This document shows, piece by piece, positions 22,960-29,957 of a stretch of 64,000 nt of DNA; position 1 is the stretch's first letter, and every line of letters starts with the position of its first letter. The notes under the pieces were generated by a model. That model did no database searches and was not told where the DNA came from. It saw only the letters and a program-made list of their open reading frames with translations. The stretch covers positions 124,001-188,000 of the forward strand of contig NZ_JADLQQ010000002.1 in the NCBI RefSeq assembly GCF_015477765.1, in the 5' to 3' direction. Origin of the DNA: Nocardia transvalensis (GTDB lineage Bacteria > Actinomycetota > Actinomycetes > Mycobacteriales > Mycobacteriaceae). Both the position numbers and the translations under genes were made by a program.

Positions 22960-23743
22960 GCGCAGCCGCCGTCACCGCGGTGGCGACAGCTACGACAATA
23001 TCGAGCCGGTCTTCGAGGAGTTGGCCGCGCTCGCGCCCGACGACCCGCAGCGAGAAGTGGTGCGGGAGAAGGTGATCGGGCTGTGCATGCCGCTCGCCGA
23101 TCACATCGCCCGCAAGTTCTCCGGCCGCGGTGAGAATTTCGACGATCTGCTGCAGGTGGCCCGGGTCGGGCTGGTGCAGGCGGTGGACCGGTTCGACGTC
23201 ACCCGCGGATCGTCGTTCCTGTCGTTCGCGGTGCCGACGATCATGGGCGAGGTGCGCCGGCATTTTCGCGACAACACCTGGGCGGTGCGAGTTCCGCGGC
23301 GCACCAAGGAGATCCAGCTGTCCATCGGCGGCGCCGTCGACCAGCTGGCGCAGCGGCTGGGCCGCATGCCCCGGGCCCGCGAGATCGCCGAGGAGCTGGA
23401 TGTCGACCTGGTCGAGGTCACCCAGGCGCTGATCGCCGGCAACTCCTATCAGCTGTCCTCGCTGGACGCCGTCACCGGCGACGACAGCGAGAACACCCCG
23501 CTGTCGCTGCTCGAGGTCCTCGGCGAGGCCGAACCGAAATACGACCGCGTCGAAGAGTTCATGGCGGTCAAACCCCTCATCGCCGAACTCCCCGAACGCG
23601 AACGCAACGTCCTGATCATGCGCTTCTTCGAAGCCAAAACCCAAACCCAGATAGCCGAGGCCCTCGGCATCTCCCAAATGCACGTCTCCCGCATCCTCGC
23701 CAAAACCCTCACCTGGCTCCGCGAGGAAGCCCTCCGCGACTGA
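22949..23743 (+). CDS. sigF: RNA polymerase sigma factor SigF
   Basis: A 264-residue group 3 sigma factor of the SigB/SigF family with regions 2, 3 and 4: DHIARKFSGRGENFDDLLQ through GSSFLSFAVPTIMGEVRRHF (region 2), TWAVRVPRRTKEIQLSI (2.4/3.0), and QIAEALGISQMHVSRIL (region 4 helix-turn-helix). Length equals mycobacterial SigF. It directs general stress and stationary-phase genes and is held by RsbW. ATG at 22949 fits AGGTGAAG spacing; GTG at 22940 is possible. Many surrounding genes carry matching promoter elements. Confidence 0.95.
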   Translation: MGDERSRRHRGGDSYDNIEPVFEELAALAPDDPQREVVREKVIGLCMPLADHIARKFSGRGENFDDLLQVARVGLVQAVDRFDVTRGSSFLSFAVPTIMGEVRRHFRDNTWAVRVPRRTKEIQLSIGGAVDQLAQRLGRMPRAREIAEELDVDLVEVTQALIAGNSYQLSSLDAVTGDDSENTPLSLLEVLGEAEPKYDRVEEFMAVKPLIAELPERERNVLIMRFFEAKTQTQIAEALGISQMHVSRILAKTLTWLREEALRD

Positions 23744-23757
23744 GCCATAGCAAGCTG

Positions 23758-24384
23758 GTCCTCGACGGCCCACGAGTATCGGGCAAGGATGCTTACGCGC
23801 TCGACAGTGCCCGCGAGCCGTCGCGTCGTGTCATCGGTACATGTCGGCATTTCGCCGTGATCAGCTGCGCGCTGCTGCGCTACCGGGGCATTGCCTCCCG
23901 TGTTCGGTGCGGTTTCGCCACCTACTTCCAACCAGGCCAAGGGCTCGATCACTGGATCACCGAGTACTGGGACGACACCGAAGGCCGGTGGGTGCGGATC
24001 GACTCCGAGATCCTCGGGCAGTCCGTTCTGGAACATCCCGAGGATCTCGGCGCCGGGGAATTCCTCAGCGGGGGTGAGGCATGGGCCGCGTTCCGGGACG
24101 GCCGCATCGACGCCTCGACCTTCGGCGTCTATGGAACCGAGAACTGGGGACCGGCCGAGATCCGGGGCAATGCGATCAAGGACCTTGCCGCGCTGAACAA
24201 GGTCGAGACCCTCCCGTGGGACGAGTGGGGTCGCATGACCGCCTCCTACAACGGCGAAACCGGCCGCGACTACGACGAACTACTCGATACCATCGCCGCG
24301 ATCTGCAGTCACGGCGACACCGTCGCGCTCACGGAACTCTACGCACGGGACGAGTTGTGCGTCCCTGCAGAGCTCGTACGCTGA
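23758..24384 (+). pseudogene. 5'-truncated transglutaminase-like protein remnant
   Basis: In one frame, from just after sigF to 24384, reads the C-terminal two thirds of an actinobacterial transglutaminase-like protein. REPSRRVIGTCRHFAVISC holds the expected catalytic Cys (codon 23842), and RCGFATYFQPG, DHWITEYWDD and IKDLAALNKVETLPWDEWG follow. The frame has no ATG, GTG or TTG before 23857, which is already past the catalytic Cys. About 100 N-terminal residues are missing. It is therefore probably a decayed gene cut at the sigF border. Its last 46 bases overlap the convergent MFS gene. Confidence 0.75.
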
Positions 24385-25589
24385 TCGTTGGCTTGGCCTT
24401 GCCCGAATGAATGAGAATCTCGGGTGAGGCCGGTGAGATGGGTCAGTCCCCAGAGGGCCAGGGCGGAGAAGGAGTAGAGGGCGCCGAACCAGCAGGAGGC
24501 GGGCCAGCCCCAGGTGGTGTATGCCCAGGTGGTTGTGATTGCGCCGAGGGCGGAGCCGAGGGAATAGAAGGCCATGTAGGCGCCTATGACGCTGCTGGCG
24601 TGGTGGGGGTGTGCCGCGGTGAGTAGGTGTTGGCTGCTGACATGCACTGCCTGGACGGCGAAGTCGAGCAGGATGATGCCGATGATGAGCGGCCACAGGG
24701 TTGGTGCGGTGCGGGCGATGAGTAGCCAGGAGGCGGTGAGCAACGCCAGTGCGGAACCGGTGATCGCCTGGGCGTGACCGGAGTCGGCCCATCGTCCCGC
24801 GCGGGCGGCGCCGAGCGCCCCGGCCAGACCGACCAATCCGAACAGGCCGATCTGCGTGGTGCCGAAGTTCAAGGGCTCGGCGCCGAGGGGGAGAGCGAGC
24901 CCGGTCCAGAGGGTTCCGAAGGACGCGAAGAGGAACAAGGCGATCAGGCCTCGGCTCAGGAACAGGCGATCCGTGCGCACGAGTCGCCCCATCGATGCCA
25001 GCACCTGCGCGTACCGTCCGCCGGGGGTTCTGTGGTCCGGGTCGAGTGCCGCGCGGACGACGAGGGCCAGAGCCACGCAGAGCACGGCGAGCAGCGCGTA
25101 CACGGCACGCCAGCCGACCGCGTCGCCCAGGACGCCCGCGAGGACGCGACCGCTGAGGATACCGATCACCACACCCGAGGTGACCACGCCGATAGTGCGG
25201 CCCCGCTCGCTCGGCGCGGAGACGGCGGCGGCATAGGCGACGGTCACTTGAACCACGACCGCGAACAAACCCGCGAACGCCAGTCCCGTCACCGCGACGG
25301 CACCGTTCGGAGCGGCGGCCGCGACCGCTGCCCCCGCCGCGGTAAGTATCAAATGCACGGTGATGAGTCGGCGACGATTCAGCACGTCTCCCAGTGGAAC
25401 CAGCAGGATCAGACCGGCGAAGTAGCCGATCTGCCCGGCGGCACCCAGCCCGCCCAGCGACTCACGCGCCAATCCCAGGTCTGTGCCCGCCGCCTCCAAT
25501 ACCGGCTGAATCGCATACACCGTCGACACGGCCACCGCGCACACCAGCGCCAGGACGAATCGCTGCGATCTCGTGACTCCTGTAGCCAC
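24339..25589 (-). CDS. MFS transporter, DHA1 type
   Basis: A 416-residue major facilitator with 12 predicted helices. The loop 2-3 motif LVPLGDVLNRRRLI corresponds to motif A of drug:proton antiporters. TVYAIQPVLEAAGTDLGL and the HxlR partner resemble YdhP/AraJ-like exporters. It is divergent from an HxlR repressor with 84 bases between starts, a classical inducible efflux arrangement. GTG at 25589 is chosen because GGGAGG sits 5 bases upstream. The hydrophilic tail (QGQANDQRTSSAGTHNSSR) overlaps the transglutaminase remnant. The substrate is unknown. Confidence 0.92.
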   Translation of the reverse strand: MATGVTRSQRFVLALVCAVAVSTVYAIQPVLEAAGTDLGLARESLGGLGAAGQIGYFAGLILLVPLGDVLNRRRLITVHLILTAAGAAVAAAAPNGAVAVTGLAFAGLFAVVVQVTVAYAAAVSAPSERGRTIGVVTSGVVIGILSGRVLAGVLGDAVGWRAVYALLAVLCVALALVVRAALDPDHRTPGGRYAQVLASMGRLVRTDRLFLSRGLIALFLFASFGTLWTGLALPLGAEPLNFGTTQIGLFGLVGLAGALGAARAGRWADSGHAQAITGSALALLTASWLLIARTAPTLWPLIIGIILLDFAVQAVHVSSQHLLTAAHPHHASSVIGAYMAFYSLGSALGAITTTWAYTTWGWPASCWFGALYSFSALALWGLTHLTGLTRDSHSFGQGQANDQRTSSAGTHNSSRA

Positions 25590-25673
25590 CACACCTCCCA
25601 ATCAGTAGCAAAATGCAACCATTTGACCGTAGGGCATAATGGTTTCGAATTGCAACCGATTGGGAGGATGTCC
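25590..25673. promoter_or_regulatory. Divergent MFS/HxlR promoter region with TGCAACC repeats
   Basis: The 84-base gap is unusually AT-rich. It holds two copies of TGCAACC (25614-25620 and 25651-25657) and the imperfect dyad GGTTTCGAATTGCAACC (25641-25657). These are plausible HxlR operator half-sites. Confidence 0.4.
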
Positions 25674-26150
25674 ATGACGACGACGCTCGGTTCCGGCCGC
25701 GAGTGGACCGATCCCACCTGCCCTGTCGCACGAACCGTCGACCTCGTGGGCGACCGGTGGAGCCTGCTGATCGTGCGCGACGCCATGGACGGCGCGGCGA
25801 CCTTCACCGAATTCCAGCAGCGTCTCGGGATCGCCCGGAACATCCTCACCGACCGCCTGCGCAGGCTCGTCGACCACGGCGTGCTCACCACGAGCACCAC
25901 CCCCGGCGGCAAGCGCCACAGCTACGAACTCACCGAATCCGGCCAGGACCTCTTCACCATCGTCGTGGCATTGCGCCAATGGGGAGAACGCCACGCCTTC
26001 ACCGACAACGAACCCCACTCGACACTCATCGACCGCGACGGCGAACCCGTGGCTCCGCTGCGCGCCGAAAACCGCAAGGGCAAGCTCGTCACCGCGGCGA
26101 CCACCCGAGTCCGCAAGGTAGGCGAAGGCAATCCGGTGTCTGATGCGTAA
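25674..26150 (+). CDS. HxlR-family transcriptional regulator
   Basis: A 158-residue winged-helix regulator. CPVARTVDLVGDRWSLLIVRDA is the family signature with the N-terminal cysteine that often senses electrophiles. FQQRLGIARNILTDRLRRLVDHGVL is the recognition region, and TESGQDL follows. The C-terminal extension with PLRAENRKGKLV is common in actinobacterial members. ATG at 25674 is correctly spaced from GGGAGG; ATG at 25668 touches it. It probably represses the divergent MFS gene. Its 3' end is overlapped by a convergent small gene. Confidence 0.93.
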   Translation: MTTTLGSGREWTDPTCPVARTVDLVGDRWSLLIVRDAMDGAATFTEFQQRLGIARNILTDRLRRLVDHGVLTTSTTPGGKRHSYELTESGQDLFTIVVALRQWGERHAFTDNEPHSTLIDRDGEPVAPLRAENRKGKLVTAATTRVRKVGEGNPVSDA

Positions 26151-26283
26151 TTAATTGCACCGCAAGCGATCTGGCGGCAGACTCACCGTCGAGAAGCGTC
26201 TTGTTCGAGCCGGAGAGGAAGGCCTGCCAGCTCGGGAGCTGGCGCAGGTAGACCTGATCGTCGTTCAGTATGAAGGCGATCAC
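26089..26283 (-). CDS. Hypothetical protein, 64 aa (second of a small pair)
   Basis: A 64-residue protein (IAFILNDDQVYLRQLPSWQA, then LLDGESAARSLAVQLITHQ). The GTG overlaps the stop of the upstream 56-residue gene (GTGA), and the end overlaps the HxlR gene by 62 bases. No family is recognised. The frame stays open upstream of the GTG as EAISRAVSLRATARDTGRV, which looks protein-like. So the two small genes could instead be one gene broken by a frameshift near 26340. Confidence 0.45.
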   Translation of the reverse strand: MIAFILNDDQVYLRQLPSWQAFLSGSNKTLLDGESAARSLAVQLITHQTPDCLRLPCGLGWSPR

Positions 26284-26450
26284 TCGGCCGGTGTCCCTCG
26301 CTGTCGCACGCAGGGAAACCGCACGTGAAATTGCCTCAGCGCCTTCTCCGCATGAGCCCGCGCGATCCGGTCGGTCTCGGGATCGGTCGCGGGCTCACCA
26401 CGCAGCAATGCCTTCCTCACGGCAGGGTCCAGGTCGCGCCAGGTGTCCAT
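26280..26450 (-). CDS. Hypothetical protein, 56 aa (first of a small pair)
   Basis: A 56-residue charged protein (MDTWRDLDPAVRKALLRGEP, then TDPETDRIARAHAEKAL). GGGGGAGAAT before the ATG is an excellent ribosome site, which supports a real start. The last 17 residues (QFHVRFPCVRQRGTPAE) look less natural than the rest, as expected if a frameshift had occurred before the following 64-residue gene. The function is unknown. Confidence 0.55.
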   Translation of the reverse strand: MDTWRDLDPAVRKALLRGEPATDPETDRIARAHAEKALRQFHVRFPCVRQRGTPAE

Positions 26451-26574
26451 ATTCTCCCCCTTTGTACAGAGGGCCATACCTTGACCGACCGAGACGACCG
26501 TTTCGCTACGAATTACCCACTCGCACAACGGTATAGCTGAAATTCGTGCATTCGAGGAGGCTGGGAGCCATCGG

Positions 26575-27168
26575 TCAGCGGAGCCTGGCGGACCGTTCTG
26601 CGGTTTTCTCCAGATCGGCTCGATAGCGCTGCCACCAGGTCGGGTCGCCGGTGGGCATGTTGTCGTTGCCGGCGCGCAGGCCGGCGACTCCGTCGATGAG
26701 CTCGCGGATGATGTCGGCATGGCCTGCGTGCCGGTGGGTTTCGGCGGTCACGTGCGCCAGGATTTGGTGCAGGGTGACTGTCCGATGATCCTCGGACCAC
26801 CACGGGACCGAGCCTTCGGCGGTGAGATCGAGGCTGTCGATCGTGGCGTCGGCATGGGCCCAGGCCCGACGGTAGAACCCGATGATGTCCTCGCGCGACT
26901 CTTCGGCGGTGGCCCACATGTCGGCCGTGGGATCGGCCTCGAAGTCGTGTCGGGTGAGGGGTTCATCGTAGGGGCGGGCGAAGGTGTCGCCGAAGTAGCC
27001 GAACTCCACGGCGCCGAGGTGTTTGACCAAGCCGAGCAGGTTTGTGCCGGTCGGGGTCATGGGGCGACGCACGTCGTACTCGGACAGTCCGTCGAGCTTC
27101 CACAGCACGGCTTCGCGGCCATAGCGCAGGTAACGGTGCAGATCCGCTTTGGGTCCGGAGGCAGTCAT
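26575..27168 (-). CDS. DinB/DUF664-family protein
   Basis: A 197-residue four-helix DinB-fold protein of the DUF664 branch. VKHLGAVEFGYFGDTF, WWSEDHRTVTLHQILAHV and ETHRHAGHADIIRELIDG carry the three histidines that bind metal. These enzymes are thought to be metal- and mycothiol-dependent transferases or hydrolases; the substrate is unknown. ATG at 27168 gives the normal family length; upstream in-frame sequence is not conserved-looking. It appears monocistronic. Confidence 0.88.
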   Translation of the reverse strand: MTASGPKADLHRYLRYGREAVLWKLDGLSEYDVRRPMTPTGTNLLGLVKHLGAVEFGYFGDTFARPYDEPLTRHDFEADPTADMWATAEESREDIIGFYRRAWAHADATIDSLDLTAEGSVPWWSEDHRTVTLHQILAHVTAETHRHAGHADIIRELIDGVAGLRAGNDNMPTGDPTWWQRYRADLEKTAERSARLR

Positions 27169-27279
27169 GTCGAGCACTCTGCCAGGACACCCGCCCATTC
27201 CCGACTGATTTACCTTCTCAGCCAACAACATCCGCTCGACGGACGCGTTCTGCCAGGTCGGTAGGCCCGGCAAAGTTAC

Positions 27280-27423
27280 TCACCCTGGTGGCCCCGGCGT
27301 GCCTCACCCTGGTGGCCCCGGCGTGCCTCACCCTGGTGGCCCCGGCGTGCCTCACCCTGGTGGCCCCGGCGTGCCTCACCCTGGTGGCCCCGGGGTGCCT
27401 CACCCTGGTGGCCCCGGCGTGCT
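27280..27423. repeat. 24-bp tandem repeat, six copies, merging into a hairpin
   Basis: Units of TCACCCTGGTGGCCCCGGCG plus TGCC begin at 27280, 27304, 27328, 27352, 27376 and 27400; the fifth has one change. The last unit's end forms the left arm of the hairpin at 27410-27436. The repeat thus looks like amplification of one half of the dispersed hairpin element. Confidence 0.97.
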
Positions 27424-27436
27424 TTTGGCCGGGGCC
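27410..27436. terminator. Hairpin of dispersed family (copy 3)
   Basis: GGCCCCGG / CCGGGGCC arms (27410-27417, 27429-27436) with loop CGTGCTTTTGG, 8 bases past the stop of the proline-rich gene. Probably its terminator. Confidence 0.7.
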
Positions 27437-27443
27437 GTTCCTC

Positions 27444-27920
27444 TCACGCTCGGGGATCGGGCGGGGTGGGTGGAGTTCGGCTCGGGTCCGGGGGTTGGGG
27501 GGCCGGGTTGGGCATGGGGCCCGGGCCGGGGTCGGGGATTGGGCGTGGGGGTTCGGGGCTGGGGATGGGGTCGGGTGGGGACGGGGTCGGGATCGGGTCG
27601 GGTGGAATCGGGTCGGGGTTCGGGATGGGATCCGGCGGGCCCGGATTCGGGATCGGGTCGGGATTCGGGACCGGATTCGGGCTGGGGTCGGGGGACGGGT
27701 CCGGATTGGGGACCGGGTCCGGCGGGCCTGGGCTGGGGCCGGGGACCGGGGGCAGGGTGAGCTCGGGGCGAATCTCGGTCTCGGGGTCGTCATCGGCCGG
27801 TGGCTCCGGGTCGCGCCACTCCTCCGCGCGGCTCGAGCGGTTGCCGCGCAACGTGCCCTGCAGTTCGTGGGCCAGCTGATCGTCCTGACGCGGACCGTGT
27901 TTGGTGCTTTCCCTCTGCAT
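27444..27920 (-). CDS. Proline-rich repeat protein
   Basis: A 158-residue protein with two parts. Residues 1-50 (MQRESTKHGPRQDDQLAHEL, then GNRSSRAEEWRDPEPPADDDPE) look like a conserved small actinobacterial protein. Residues 55-158 are an irregular proline-rich repeat built on P-x-P-D-P (PNPDPSPDPSPNPVPNPDP). There is no signal peptide. GAGGAGG before the ATG is strong. It follows the Rv2629-like gene by 15 bases and is co-transcribed with it from the SigF-type promoter at 29022. The repeat tail may be a variable expansion. Confidence 0.75.
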   Translation of the reverse strand: MQRESTKHGPRQDDQLAHELQGTLRGNRSSRAEEWRDPEPPADDDPETEIRPELTLPPVPGPSPGPPDPVPNPDPSPDPSPNPVPNPDPIPNPGPPDPIPNPDPIPPDPIPTPSPPDPIPSPEPPRPIPDPGPGPMPNPAPQPPDPSRTPPTPPDPRA

Positions 27921-27935
27921 CTCGCGAAACCTCCT

Positions 27936-29012
27936 CTAGCCGTGGCGAAGCAGCGCGCCGACACCCTCGGCGGGCGCGTGGTCGCGGCCGGTGGTGACGA
28001 CGCAGCCGCGGCCGGCCAGTGCGGCCAGCGGCAGCGCCTCGTCGGCGCGGCGCAACCAGGTCCGGTTGAGCGCCAGATCCACCGGCACCACCTGGGTCGG
28101 ATCGGTGCCCACCCGCACGGCGCGGTCGCCGAGCGTGTCGGCGTCGATGAGCAGTGTGTCGGCATTGGCCTCCCGCAGCGCGGCCGTGGTGGCCGCAATA
28201 CCCTGTGCCGCCAGCCCGCGGGCGCGGGCACGTTCCTGGGTGAACAGCTCCACCACCGCGCGGCGGCGCAATTCGGCCTCCTCGTGCAGGATGCGCCGGA
28301 CCTGTGCCTCCATCGCCTCGGGGTCGGATCCTGGTGCACGCGAACCGCTTTCGAGCTGAATGACGCGTCGCCCGCGCGGGACGAGGGCATCGGTCACCGC
28401 GGAGCGGATCGTGGTCTCACCGGCCACGAGTACCAGCGTCGCACCGGCACGATCGGCCAGGCGGGCCACCTCCGCGGCGACCGCTGCGACATTGCGGCGC
28501 ACCGTGTCCTCGACGTGCTGCTGCAGGGAGCGATGCGACCAGCCACCGCCGCCGACCTTGTGCAGCGGATGCTCCACCCCGCGCACGGTCTGCACCAGCC
28601 GGTGCCCCCGCGCGTCCACGCCGCGAATGTCGGCGCCGCTGCGATCGGCGATCACCAATACATACGGAGTGGTCGGTTCGCGAAGCTGCAGCAGGGGCAG
28701 CAGATACGGCAGCGGCGACAGGCGCACCACCGGCTGTGGCGGCGGGGTGGGGAGGGCCTCGGCGACCAGAACTTCGTCTCTCCCGGCAATCACCGCCTGT
28801 CCGGCCCGCCCCGGCGGGGCCGTCGTCAACGCGTCGTCGACCGCCTCGAGAAGCGCTGCGGGAGCGCCTCTTTCGGTCAACTCGCCGCGTATGGCCCGGC
28901 GGCGCAGGCGCTGCTGATGTTGGGCATCCTCGGTGTTCTGGATGCTGTCGACATAGACCGACACGAAGGGGCCCTCGTGGTCGGCCAGTTCTCGCAGACT
29001 CGTAGTGACCAC
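27936..29012 (-). CDS. Rv2629-like protein, bacterial eRF1/Vms1-type domain
   Basis: A 358-residue protein of the Rv2629 family, a bacterial archaeo-eukaryotic release-factor-like (baeRF) group. FVSVYVDSIQNTEDAQHQQRLR begins the first domain, VLVIADRSGADIRGV the second, and DTLLIDADTLGD with VVTTGRDHAPAEGVGALLRHG forms the C-terminal domain. M. tuberculosis Rv2629 is a hypoxia/dormancy gene; a link to ribosome rescue or hibernation is proposed for the group but not settled. The GTG start lies 9 nt after a GATT-N15-GGGTAA element, so the mRNA is probably leaderless. Confidence 0.88.
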   Translation of the reverse strand: MVTTSLRELADHEGPFVSVYVDSIQNTEDAQHQQRLRRRAIRGELTERGAPAALLEAVDDALTTAPPGRAGQAVIAGRDEVLVAEALPTPPPQPVVRLSPLPYLLPLLQLREPTTPYVLVIADRSGADIRGVDARGHRLVQTVRGVEHPLHKVGGGGWSHRSLQQHVEDTVRRNVAAVAAEVARLADRAGATLVLVAGETTIRSAVTDALVPRGRRVIQLESGSRAPGSDPEAMEAQVRRILHEEAELRRRAVVELFTQERARARGLAAQGIAATTAALREANADTLLIDADTLGDRAVRVGTDPTQVVPVDLALNRTWLRRADEALPLAALAGRGCVVTTGRDHAPAEGVGALLRHG

Positions 29013-29021
29013 GTTCTGCGG

Positions 29022-29046
29022 TTACCCGGGGATCGCGACCGCAATC
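29022..29046 (-). promoter_or_regulatory. SigF-type promoter candidate for Rv2629-like unit
   Basis: Minus strand GATT (29046-29043), 15 nt, GGGTAA (29027-29022), 9 nt to the GTG at 29012. Confidence 0.5.
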
Positions 29047-29072
29047 ATCGCCGCGGGGATCGCCGAAGCGGC

Positions 29073-29097
29073 GTTTGCGCTGCTGGTCAGCGGGTAG
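29073..29097 (+). promoter_or_regulatory. SigF-type promoter candidate for DUF2267-DUF3140-hemerythrin unit
   Basis: GTTT (29073-29076), 15 nt, GGGTAG (29092-29097), about 90 bases before the ATG at 29187. It is divergent from the candidate at 29022-29046. Confidence 0.65.
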
Positions 29098-29186
29098 CCG
29101 GACAACGCCCGACTGCGAAGCGGGATGCCTCATCTACATCGGTCTTGCGCATTCCGCCGCGCCGTGCGGGCAGGAAGGAGGACCGG

Positions 29187-29591
29187 ATGCAACACGACGA
29201 ATTCATCGGACAGGTGCAGGCGCGGGCTCGGCTGTCCGATCGCGGTAGCGCCGAGGCCGCCACCCGCGCCACCTTGGAGACGCTCGCCGAACGGATACCG
29301 GAACCGTTGGCGGAGAAGCTTTCCGCGCAGCTGCCCCAGGAAATCGGTGAACACCTGAGACGGATCGCCGAGGCGGGTGCGGGCCGCGAACGCTTCGACC
29401 GCACCGAGTTCGTGACCCGAGTCGCCGAGCGGGCGCGCACCACCACGTCGGCGGCCACCTATCAGGCCCGGGTCGTGCTGGAAGTGCTCGACGAGGCCAC
29501 CACCGGCGGTCTCATCGACCGCCTGCGCGAGGCGCTGCCCGACGATCTGCGCTCACTGACCGACGCGGGCAGCAGCGGAACGCTGAGCTGA
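29187..29591 (+). CDS. DUF2267 protein
   Basis: A 134-residue, mostly helical protein of the DUF2267 family. HDEFIGQVQARARLSDRGSA, EAATRATLETLAERIPEPLA, then LPQEIGEHLRR form the typical first repeat, and FVTRVAERARTTTSAATYQA with VVLEVLDEATTGG the second. The function is unknown; members are common in stress-induced loci. GGAAGGAGG precedes the ATG. It is first in a three-gene unit with DUF3140 and hemerythrin-like genes (gaps 15 bases each), under a SigF-type promoter. Confidence 0.93.
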   Translation: MQHDEFIGQVQARARLSDRGSAEAATRATLETLAERIPEPLAEKLSAQLPQEIGEHLRRIAEAGAGRERFDRTEFVTRVAERARTTTSAATYQARVVLEVLDEATTGGLIDRLREALPDDLRSLTDAGSSGTLS

Positions 29592-29606
29592 CCGGAGGAG
29601 GATACG

Positions 29607-29942
29607 ATGGCCGAATCCGTTGTCGACGAGGACCTGTGGAACGACTTCCACCAGGTCGTGAACATGACCTCACGAGAACTGCGCGATTGGTTGCGAACCG
29701 ACGCCGCCGGGCCGGAGACGGAGGCTCTGCCGGACCAGGCGGGTACCCAACTGGGGCAGCGGGTGCTGGCCATCCTCGGCAAGCGCCGCACCGACCTGGA
29801 CGACCACGACGCCGCCGTGATGCGCACCGTGGTGCGGCGCGTACTCGACGAGCGTGGCGCCGAACCGGAATCGGCGGCGGGGCGGTCGGGATGGCGGCAC
29901 CGATTGATGTCGATGGGACACGATCCGCTGCGCGCGGGCTGA
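29607..29942 (+). CDS. DUF3140 protein
   Basis: A 111-residue protein matching DUF3140: LWNDFHQVVNMTSRELRDWL near the N terminus, then GQRVLAILGKRRTDLDDHD and VMRTVVRRVLDER. These small proteins are often annotated as DNA-binding but the function is unproven. It lies 15 bases after the DUF2267 gene with GGAGGAGG before the ATG. Confidence 0.92.
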   Translation: MAESVVDEDLWNDFHQVVNMTSRELRDWLRTDAAGPETEALPDQAGTQLGQRVLAILGKRRTDLDDHDAAVMRTVVRRVLDERGAEPESAAGRSGWRHRLMSMGHDPLRAG

Positions 29943-29957
29943 CCCATCGGCGATGAG

